Of a stretch of DNA of 64,000 bases, positions 57,373 through 64,000 are shown piece by piece. The position numbers were made by a program, and so were the translations under genes. A model generated the notes under the pieces. That model saw nothing but the letters and a program-made list of their open reading frames with translations. It did not search any database and was not told the origin of the DNA. Origin of the DNA: JAHEEL01 sp963785245. Its GTDB lineage: Bacteria > Actinomycetota > Acidimicrobiia > Spongiisociales > UBA5794. Position 1 is the first letter of the stretch. Every line of letters begins with the position of its first letter. The DNA is taken from NCBI GenBank assembly GCA_963785245.1, contig CAWAUO010000011.1:1-64000 (forward strand), in the 5' to 3' direction.

Positions 57373-58416
57373 TTGAGGATTGCATTCGTCGTCAACGATA
57401 TCGCCACCGAAGAACCCGGCTACACCACCACCCGACTCGGAATTGCTGCGACAAACCGCGGCCATGAGGCGTGGGTGATCGGCGTGGGGGATCTGGCATA
57501 CGACCCCGATGAGAATGTGAAGGCGCGGGCCCGCCGCGTCCATCGGGCCAGACACACAACCGGCCAGGCCTACCTCAGAGATCTCCGGGGCAAGAGCGCC
57601 ATTCAGGACCGCGTCACCGTCGACGACCTCGACATCCTCATGCTTCGCAACGACCCGTCGACCGAGAAGGGGAAGCGGGAGTGGGCCAAGACCGCGGCCA
57701 TCGACTTCGGGCGGATTGCCATGCGCCACGGCGTGATCGTGCTGAACGATCCGAACGGACTCGCTAAGGCACAGAACAAGATGTACTTCCAGACGTTTCC
57801 CGAGGAAGTGCGGCCCGAAACGCTCATCACGCGCGATCGCAACGAGATCAAGGCATTCGTGGCCGATCGCGGCAAGTGTGTGTTGAAGCCGCTGCAGGGA
57901 TCAGGAGGCGACGGCGTGTTCCTGGTTCGATCCGACGACGTCGCGAACTTGAACCAAATCATCGACGCCGTTACGCGTGATGGGTACGTGATCGCTCAGG
58001 AGTACCTCACACGGGCGGAGGACGGTGATACCCGGCTGTTCCTCATGAACGGCAGGCCGCTGCGTCATCGCGGCCGCTACGCGGCATTCCGTCGAATCCG
58101 CACCGGCGGAGATATGCGCTCCAACGTTCACGCTGGCGGCACGCTCGGCAAGGCCCACCTGGACGACGACGCACTTCGTCTCGCCGAGATGGTCCGACCC
58201 AAACTGGTCCAGGACGGGATGTTCCTCGTCGGCCTCGACATCGTGGGCGACAAACTGATGGAGATCAACGTGTTCTCGCCTGGCGGCCTTGGGTCGGCGC
58301 AGAAGCAGGAGGGCGTGAACTTCTCGGAGGCAGTCATCGACGCACTCGAGAACAAGGTGGACTACATGACGTACTACCGGCGGAGCTTCGAGAACTCGGA
58401 GATGGCAACACTATGA
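57373..58416 (+). CDS. Glutathione synthase/RimK-like ATP-grasp ligase
   Basis: A 347-residue ATP-grasp protein. The N-terminal domain begins RIAFVVNDIATEEPGY. The ATP-grasp core has CVLKPLQGSGGDGVFLVR (nucleotide-binding loop), VIAQEYLTRAEDGDTRLFLMNG and LDIVGDKLMEINVFSPGG (Mg ligands). The TTG start at 57373 is set by AGAAGGAGA six bases before. Such enzymes join an amino acid through an acyl-phosphate. It is coupled by ATGA to an N-formylglutamate amidohydrolase-like gene. The substrate is unknown; true glutathione synthesis is unlikely in an actinobacterium. Confidence 0.88.
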   Translation: MRIAFVVNDIATEEPGYTTTRLGIAATNRGHEAWVIGVGDLAYDPDENVKARARRVHRARHTTGQAYLRDLRGKSAIQDRVTVDDLDILMLRNDPSTEKGKREWAKTAAIDFGRIAMRHGVIVLNDPNGLAKAQNKMYFQTFPEEVRPETLITRDRNEIKAFVADRGKCVLKPLQGSGGDGVFLVRSDDVANLNQIIDAVTRDGYVIAQEYLTRAEDGDTRLFLMNGRPLRHRGRYAAFRRIRTGGDMRSNVHAGGTLGKAHLDDDALRLAEMVRPKLVQDGMFLVGLDIVGDKLMEINVFSPGGLGSAQKQEGVNFSEAVIDALENKVDYMTYYRRSFENSEMATL

Positions 58417-59213
58417 CCGACGCAGGTTGGACAATCGCCACCGACTCCGGCGATCCGATCATTGCCACGGCGATTCACGCCGGACACGACCTCCGGTCCG
58501 ACTTCGCCCGATGGACAGCCCTCGACGATGGCGTGCGTCTTCGCGAGGAGGACCCGTTCACCGATCGATGGCTCCCCATCTCGAGCAACCAGATCGGCGT
58601 TCGTACCTCGCGGTTCGAGGTCGACGTCAACCGGCCGAGGGACGGCGCCGTGTATCTCGACTCCGACGCGGCCTGGTCGCTCGATCTCTGGACATCCCCG
58701 TTGCCCGACGGAGTCGTCCAAGGCTCCCTCTCCAACTACGACGCGTTCTATCGAGATCTGGCGACCGTGTGCGACGAGGTGGCCGCGAACCACCCCAGGT
58801 TCGTCGTCATCGATCTCCACTCGTACAACCATCGACGAGGTGGACCCGACGCCCCGGTCGATGACCCGGCACTGAACCCCGAGGTCAACGTCGGTACCGG
58901 TACGGTCGACCGCGCGCTGTGGGCCGATGTCGTCGATGCGTTTTCGACCGCGATGGCAAAAGCGCCGTTCGACGGAGGTCATCTCGATGTGCGAGAGAAC
59001 GTCCGGTTCAAGGGCGGCTACATGAGCCGCTGGATCAACGAGCGGTACGCCGGCCGCGGCTGCGCGCTCGCGATCGAGATGAAGAAGATCTTCATGGACG
59101 AGTGGACCGGGGAAGTCGACGAGGCCGTGCTTGCCGCAATCGGCGACGCACTCGCTACGGCGACGGATGCCACTCGGGACATCCTTGCTTCAGCGCCTAC
59201 CGCAGTTCGGTGA
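58413..59213 (+). CDS. N-formylglutamate amidohydrolase family protein
   Basis: A 266-residue FGase-fold protein. Conserved parts are ATAIHAGHDLRSDF, LREEDPFTDRW, SRFEVDVNRPRD, FVVIDLHSYNHRRGG and a late CALAIEMKKIFMDE, including the zinc ligands His/Glu/His. In histidine utilisation FGase releases formate from N-formylglutamate, but no hut genes are here. Coupling to an ATP-grasp ligase instead suggests it cuts an amide made by the ligase. The 3' end overlaps the convergent DUF1704 gene by 17 bases. Confidence 0.9.
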   Translation: MTDAGWTIATDSGDPIIATAIHAGHDLRSDFARWTALDDGVRLREEDPFTDRWLPISSNQIGVRTSRFEVDVNRPRDGAVYLDSDAAWSLDLWTSPLPDGVVQGSLSNYDAFYRDLATVCDEVAANHPRFVVIDLHSYNHRRGGPDAPVDDPALNPEVNVGTGTVDRALWADVVDAFSTAMAKAPFDGGHLDVRENVRFKGGYMSRWINERYAGRGCALAIEMKKIFMDEWTGEVDEAVLAAIGDALATATDATRDILASAPTAVR

Positions 59214-61104
59214 GCGCCACGAGGTCATCATTGTCACGCAGGCGCTCCAGGCGATAGTGCGTGTCTGGCTGGTCGAGATAGCCGGGCCGCAACGGCGGCG
59301 GCACCAGGACCCGCCGTCGCTGGAGCTCCTCTATGACCGGTGCGTGACTCACCGAGATCTTGCCGACCAGAAGGGTCTCAAGGCGCCCACCATCGCCAAG
59401 GTACTCCACCACGCGCTGGAGACCCCGGAGGTAGATGGCATCCTTGACGAATCCTCCGCTGCGGTGAACGCGTGCAGCGATCTGGAACGCCGTACGCGGA
59501 GTCATGTCGTAGCCGCCAGTCAGAAGATCGAACGTCTCGACGAATTCGCTGCCGTCGCTGACGGCGCGAGCCGCGATCACGCGAGCCGCGAGCGTGCGAA
59601 GGCGAGCCTCGGTGAGCCCGGCAACGAGGTACTCAGCGAGCACGGCGAGACCCTCCTGCAGTTCGTCGTATCCGGCTAGGCCGGTTGCGAGGAGCTTGAA
59701 CCGTTGGGCGGTGCCGTTCCAGTACGTCAGGACATGGGTTCCCACCTCGTGCTGGATGAGCGGCTCAACTCGATGCCCGGCAAACCGCATTTTCGAACCA
59801 ACGAGCAGGTTCCCCTGGGAGACGACGAGTGACGTCACGTCGTCACGCAACTCCACGGCGGCACCGATGCTCGGGTCGACAAGTCGATAGCGCTCGATCT
59901 CATCGACAGCAGCCGCTGCGAAGGCCTCGGCGCCGACACTCGTACCCCTGCGCTTCGATTCGGCGGGCGGCAACCGTGTGAGGAGGTCGTGGGCGGTTGC
60001 CACCATGCCGGGATCCACAGCCCCGTATAGGGCGATGCTCGAGGGAAGGAATCGCGTCGTGCCGCGGTCGCCGAGAAGGTCGAGTTGCAGCGACAACTCC
60101 CTCTGCTTCTCGCGGAAGATCGACTCGAGTGTGGGGTCCTCGACCCGCTCGATGGGAATCGCGTACAGTGCCCGCTTCAGCGCTGTCGGGTCAACGTCGA
60201 GATGCCGGTAGGCGAACCGCGGAGGCCGGCTGAACTTTCTTCGCCGGAAGGCGCTGAACTCAGCGATCGTGTTCACGGGCGACGCCATGAGCAGCAGGTC
60301 GAATGCCGAGTCCACAGCAGCGAGCTCGCGATCGACGCGGGCCGCGGCTCGCACGAACGCGCGACGACCAAGCGCCTGATAGTGCCTCGGGCGATGGGTG
60401 GTCTGACTGAACGCAAACTCGTAGAGCGCCTGCTGGAGCGCCCGCGACACCTGCCGGCGGAGGGCCCGGGCAACGACCGGATAGACCTCTCCGGTATCGC
60501 CATCGCGATATACCGGCCTCACCTCGATTCCCGTCACCCGGACCGGTGACGTCGCCGTCCCAAACGAACGCGAAATCCTGGGGAGCTCCGGTGGTGAGAG
60601 GCGGCCTCCCGCAGCGAGTTCGACCTCCGCCGGCACGCCGGCGATCTCCACCCGGCTCAGTCCCTTCAGCAAGCGGACAACGCTCGGAGATTCGGCCTCG
60701 CGCCGCGCAACAACCACCTTGAATCCCGGCGGCCGCGGGGCGCCGTCCGGCATGACCCCGTTCTCTCCATCGGGTCCGTCCCAAACCTCAACGATCAAGA
60801 AGCCTCCGAATACGTCCGTCATCGCTTCGGCGATTGTCGAAATCAAGACGGCGGTCTGTTGCCGATGCTTGCGATGCCGCGGAGCGATGAGATACGAGGC
60901 CTCGCCCTTCACGAAGCGTGCAGCACCGGCGTCATCACCGTCGCCGGGCGGGCGATAGACGATCAGGAACGGCAACTGCCGATCGATGTGGAGGCGTCCG
61001 CCGTCGGGCAGGGATCGACGGATGGGCAGGTTCCGTCCGAGTCGATTGGAGATCTGCTCGATCAGCCGGGTACCGATGATGGACCGACTACCAGCCGATG
61101 CCAC
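59197..61104 (-). CDS. DUF1704 QEGLA-motif metallopeptidase-like protein
   Basis: A 635-residue protein of the DUF1704 family (named in bacteria for its QEGLA motif; the eukaryotic member is the tyrosine carboxypeptidase MATCAP). It has the zinc site LIQHEVGTHVLTYWNG (HExxxH, residues 452-457) and, 25 residues later, YDELQEGLAVLAEYL with the presumed third ligand Glu. The start is uncertain: GTG 61104 follows GGAG and begins the conserved protein, while the frame is open to 61221. It faces and overlaps the amidohydrolase gene. Predicted to trim a C-terminal residue from a protein or peptide. Confidence 0.87.
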   Translation of the reverse strand: MASAGSRSIIGTRLIEQISNRLGRNLPIRRSLPDGGRLHIDRQLPFLIVYRPPGDGDDAGAARFVKGEASYLIAPRHRKHRQQTAVLISTIAEAMTDVFGGFLIVEVWDGPDGENGVMPDGAPRPPGFKVVVARREAESPSVVRLLKGLSRVEIAGVPAEVELAAGGRLSPPELPRISRSFGTATSPVRVTGIEVRPVYRDGDTGEVYPVVARALRRQVSRALQQALYEFAFSQTTHRPRHYQALGRRAFVRAAARVDRELAAVDSAFDLLLMASPVNTIAEFSAFRRRKFSRPPRFAYRHLDVDPTALKRALYAIPIERVEDPTLESIFREKQRELSLQLDLLGDRGTTRFLPSSIALYGAVDPGMVATAHDLLTRLPPAESKRRGTSVGAEAFAAAAVDEIERYRLVDPSIGAAVELRDDVTSLVVSQGNLLVGSKMRFAGHRVEPLIQHEVGTHVLTYWNGTAQRFKLLATGLAGYDELQEGLAVLAEYLVAGLTEARLRTLAARVIAARAVSDGSEFVETFDLLTGGYDMTPRTAFQIAARVHRSGGFVKDAIYLRGLQRVVEYLGDGGRLETLLVGKISVSHAPVIEELQRRRVLVPPPLRPGYLDQPDTHYRLERLRDNDDLVALTELR

Positions 61105-61266
61105 AATGCTCCATTCGGGTCGGGGGTGAACAGCCACGCGCGTCCGAACGCCGCGTTGCCTGGCAGAGTCTACGGTCCCGCCACAGCCTCGACACATGAT
61201 CCCGAGCGCCTCATGGGGCATGGTCGGCGGTCGCTAGGATCGGCGTCAGACTCAGGAGGATGCGCG

Positions 61267-61995
61267 TTGGCGCTGATTGACTGTCCCGAATGTGGCGATC
61301 GCGTCTCGACGATCTCGCCGCAGTGTCCAAACTGCGGCCACGTCCTCTCTGAGGAAATCGCGGCCACCCAGCAGGACCCCGAGGTGGTCGCAGCTGCACG
61401 TCGACCGGTCACGGCACACGCCCCGCCGACACCGGCACAGCCCCGTTCGCAGAGCAACTGGGTTGTCGCGGCCGTCGTGGCAGCGATCGTTGGGACGATC
61501 CTCGCCGTTGTGGCCGCCGCGGCGATCCTGGCCGGGTCAGTCACGGTCACAAATCCGTTCGAGGACTCCGACTCGACCGGAGCAGCGGGTCGAACCACCA
61601 TCGCCGAAACGACGGTCGTCGTGACTGCACCCAGCGAGTACGGACTGGCGGTGGGTGAGTGCATCGATGACAGCGAGTTGGAGTACTACTTCGCAGGCGA
61701 CGACTACACCACGACATCCTGCGATGGTCCGCATGACAACGAGGTGTACTACCTCCACGAGTACCTACCCGGCCCGTTCCCCGGAGAGGACGCCGTCAGC
61801 GAGGAACTCGAGGAGGTGTGTCGAGGGGAATTCGAAGCGTATGTCGCCCGTGACTACGAATCCTCATCCCTCGTCATCTACCGCCTCTGGCCTGGACCGG
61901 ACTTGTGGGAGTCGGGCCAACGCATCGGCGAGTGCCTGCTCTACGACAGCGACCTAGAACCGTTGACCGGATCGGCCTACCAGAGCGGCTGGTAG
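61267..61995 (+). CDS. Zinc-ribbon membrane-anchored protein
   Basis: A 242-residue protein. A zinc ribbon (CPECGDRVSTISPQCPNCGH, residues 5-24) is followed by a linker, one membrane span (VVAAVVAAIVGTILAVVAAAAILA, about 62-85), and an outside domain with paired Cys residues (GECIDD, TTSCDGPHDNEVYY, EVCRGEFEAYV, GECLLY). This resembles septum-formation-like DUF4190/DUF4352-style actinobacterial proteins. The TTG start is set by AGGAGGA 6 bases upstream. Function unknown. Confidence 0.8.
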   Translation: MALIDCPECGDRVSTISPQCPNCGHVLSEEIAATQQDPEVVAAARRPVTAHAPPTPAQPRSQSNWVVAAVVAAIVGTILAVVAAAAILAGSVTVTNPFEDSDSTGAAGRTTIAETTVVVTAPSEYGLAVGECIDDSELEYYFAGDDYTTTSCDGPHDNEVYYLHEYLPGPFPGEDAVSEELEEVCRGEFEAYVARDYESSSLVIYRLWPGPDLWESGQRIGECLLYDSDLEPLTGSAYQSGW

Positions 61996-62012
61996 TGCCG
62001 ACCAGCAGCTGA

Positions 62013-62543
62013 TCAACCCGGCCGGGTGTCGTACACCAAGCGGATCGCACCGATGGCGTATGGCACGGATTCGACCAAGCGCATCGGTCCGTCGTACGCG
62101 TCAGCGAAGAGCGGGATCCCGCTGCCGAGTGCCAGGGGCATCACCGTGATGTCCAGGGTTTCGACCGCACCGCCGCGCAAACCGTCGGTGACAAGCATCC
62201 CCCCGCCGAACACCCACAGACGCTTCGGGGTCTCCGCCGAAAACGATCGGATCGCGTCGGCGGTTGGCATCGATGCGAACCGAATGTCGGCGCCGTCAGG
62301 CACCGGGAGATCGGTGCGGGTGGTGAGCACCATCGTCGGACGGTCGCCCCACAACCATCCCCACTCGACAGCCTGCACATATGACGTGCTCCCCATGATC
62401 AGCGCACCGATACCGGCCAGGAACGCATCGAAGTCGAACTCCTCAATCGGGTAGTTCTCGAGATAGTCGACGGACCCATCGGTCCGACACACGTATCCAT
62501 CGAGCGTGACGGCAAGGCTCGCAACGACATCTGATTCGCTCAT
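62013..62543 (-). CDS. Dihydrofolate reductase/RibD C-terminal family protein
   Basis: A 176-residue RibD_C/DHFR-like reductase: VVASLAVTLDGYVCRTDG at the N-terminus, GALIMGSTSYVQAVEWGW in the middle, the nucleotide-binding RLWVFGGGMLVTDGL and a C-terminal LALGSGIPLFAD strand. Related YyaP/YwjB proteins are stand-alone reductases of unknown substrate. ATG 62543 lies 4 bases after the stop of the upstream oxidoreductase gene, suggesting co-transcription. Confidence 0.88.
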   Translation of the reverse strand: MSESDVVASLAVTLDGYVCRTDGSVDYLENYPIEEFDFDAFLAGIGALIMGSTSYVQAVEWGWLWGDRPTMVLTTRTDLPVPDGADIRFASMPTADAIRSFSAETPKRLWVFGGGMLVTDGLRGGAVETLDITVMPLALGSGIPLFADAYDGPMRLVESVPYAIGAIRLVYDTRPG

Positions 62544-62547
62544 CAGG

Positions 62548-63877
62548 TCAGCCACTGGCGAGGTCAATCCCGGTCTCGACCGCTTGGCGATTGGCCTCGG
62601 AGAACGACCCGGCGCCGGCGGATTCTCGCAGTGCCTCGATCGGATAGGGGTCTGTGAGGACGAGCGCGGCGGTGAGGAACACCAGACCCAGAGATGTCTT
62701 CGGGATCCGAGCGGGGGCGGCCTTCGGATCGATCACCACGACGCGGGCGCCCGTCATGACATCGGCGTAGTCGGGGATGGTGAGCACGAGGTCGTCGGAG
62801 CTCATGCCAGAAAGATATGGACCTGCCTTGCTGTAGCCGTCGGCGGAGATGATCCCGAGGACGTCCGGGCTCGTCACCGCCGTCAGCGGCATTTCCTCCG
62901 GGGCAAGCCACATCTCGGTCACCGAGTGACCTGCCTTCACCGTCACGGGGTAGTCGTCGCGCTCGCGCGGCCCAAAGGCCCGACCGAATTCCGCCAACTG
63001 CAACCAGCCGGGCTGCCGACCGCACCTTGCCGCCGGCGGAACCGGCAACGACGATCGACATCGGTCGATCCAGCGTGTGCTGGAAGTCGACCGGCACCGG
63101 GCGAGCACCAGCAACCGGTGATCCTGCGACCGCAACATGCGCGGCCCGGTAGCCGGCTGCGTACTCCGTCACCGATCGCTCGAACAGCAGGCCGGGTTCC
63201 ATGCCCCAGGACCGCATCGACTCTTCCATTCCTGCCCGGGTGAACTTGTTCGACCGCACGTAGTAGGCGGTGCACAGATCCCACACGTCGAGCAGCGCGA
63301 AGCCGGGCTTGGTCATCGCCGCGACGAACCGATCCGCCAGGTCCTTGTCGAACGACGACCCGCGGTACACGTAGGCGGCACCGTTCACGCCAACGGTCGC
63401 GCAGATGTCGAGGGGGTGTTCGAGATTGCCGAGGGGCGTTGTCGACGTGACGCCGCCCTCGGGTGTCGTCGTCGAATGCTGCCCACCGGTCATGCCGAAG
63501 TTGAGGTTGTTCATCACGATGACGGTGATCCCGATGTTGCGGCGTGCCGCGGAGAGCAGGTGCGCTCCACCAATACCCGTCCCTCCGTCGCCCATGATGA
63601 CGACGACCTCGAGGTCGGGGTTGGCGAGCTTGATCCCGGTGGCGTAGGTGATCGACCGGCCGTGGAGTCCGTGGAACGCTGAGGTGTTGAAGTACTGGTC
63701 GGAGAGCCCGGAGCAGCCGATATCGGAGACGATCACGACGTTTGCAGGGTCGAGTTCGAGTTTGATCATCGCTTCGTTGAGGCGATCGAGGATCGGGCCG
63801 TGGCCACACCCCGGGCAGAACGGGTAGGGATCGTCGGTGCGGAACGTGGCGATGGGGGTGATCGTGATCGTGCTCAT
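62548..63877 (-). pseudogene. 2-oxoacid:ferredoxin oxidoreductase, beta-gamma fusion with a frameshift
   Basis: The beta domain is clear: CPGCGH (Cys21, Cys24), SDIGCSGL (Cys55), the TPP motif MGDGGTGIGGAH near 95-106 and NNLNFGMTGGQ. After about residue 260 a gamma-type domain starts in the same frame (DRPMSIVVAGSAGGKVRSAA...SGLWAA), then the frame is lost near 62,953-62,972. The missing part (RDDYPVTVKAGHSVTEMW) continues in the neighbouring frame to 62548. One extra base in a GCGCGAGCGCGACGAC stretch explains it: a sequencing error or real inactivation. ATGA overlap with the alpha subunit gene. Confidence 0.85.
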
Positions 63878-64000
63878 TGCACGGCCTCGGCGATCTCATC
63901 GACGGTGATCAGCGTGCCGTCGATCCGGTTCACGCCGTGTACCTCGCGGTCGCCGGCGATGCGTTCGATCTCTCGCCGGTATAGACCCATGTTGAGTTCC
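63874..64000 (-). CDS. 2-oxoacid:ferredoxin oxidoreductase alpha subunit, C-terminal end
   Basis: The last 42 codons of a gene running off the window; the end reads NMGLYRREIERIAGDREV, then HGVNRIDGTLITVDEIAEAVQ. The N-G-...-EIER pattern and ATGA overlap with the beta gene fit the alpha subunit of a 2-oxoglutarate or related ferredoxin oxidoreductase (KorA-like). Which 2-oxoacid is used cannot be told. Confidence 0.75.
   Translation of the reverse strand, partial: ELNMGLYRREIERIAGDREVHGVNRIDGTLITVDEIAEAVQ

Overview
The window is high-GC, gene-dense actinobacterial chromosome, most plausibly from an Acidimicrobiia-like lineage. This is inferred from several features: a tandem glycine riboswitch of the actinobacterial layout, a DivIVA-headed coiled-coil giant, a deazaflavin-type nitroreductase, a LipJ-like hydrolase-cyclase, and a secreted nucleotidase carrying three GCNPP...YCP...VTRGQMAAFL repeats. 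ATGA, GTGA and TGATG stop/start overlaps are common, and GTG or TTG starts are frequent. No CRISPR array, rRNA, insertion sequence or phage block was seen.

Layout. 1-2.5 kb: fatty-acid beta-oxidation pair (thiolase end plus FadJ-like enzyme). 2.5-10.5 kb: small enzymes, an MFS carrier, solo gcvP behind a glycine riboswitch, a universal stress protein, and a HAD 5'-nucleotidase-like protein. 10.6-16.6 kb: a compact Tad (Flp) pilus operon (LSm-like protein, CpaB, TadZ, TadA, TadB, TadC, Flp pilin, three pseudopilin-like proteins). 16.6-20.5 kb: flippase-like membrane protein and kbl-tdh, which turns threonine into glycine and feeds the riboswitch-controlled gcvP. 20.5-31.3 kb: accessory genes (a stop-interrupted SRPBCC gene, a membrane/HTH pair, two ABC-2 exporters placed tail to tail, a META lipoprotein, a VapBC-like toxin pair, a free 5'-3' exonuclease). 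31.4-31.9 kb: tRNA-Lys followed by a 161-bp tandem repeat that re-copies its 3' end, then a strong terminator. 32-39.7 kb: surface nucleotidase, small membrane proteins, two deaminases, an M24 peptidase. 39.8-48.8 kb: the 1458-residue DivIVA/coiled-coil protein, PEP carboxykinase, class I aldolase and a phosphohexomutase (gluconeogenic group). 48.9-53.6 kb: hypF-hypC-hypD-hypE for [NiFe]-hydrogenase cofactor assembly, with no hydrogenase and no hypAB in view. 53.7-56.3 kb: acetyltransferase, cupin, hydrolase-cyclase. 56.7-61.1 kb: TetR regulator, ATP-grasp ligase and N-formylglutamate amidohydrolase-like gene, facing a DUF1704 (QEGLA) metallopeptidase-like gene. 61.3-64 kb: zinc-ribbon membrane protein, RibD/DHFR-like reductase and a 2-oxoacid:ferredoxin oxidoreductase operon.

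The most interesting items are the ATP-grasp/amidohydrolase/DUF1704 locus, the giant DivIVA protein with 51-residue repeats, and the tRNA-Lys-derived tandem array. Three apparently single-base lesions (pseudopilin at about 16.23 kb, SRPBCC stop at 20,854, oxidoreductase frameshift near 62.96 kb) are either real decay or consensus errors and should be checked against reads.
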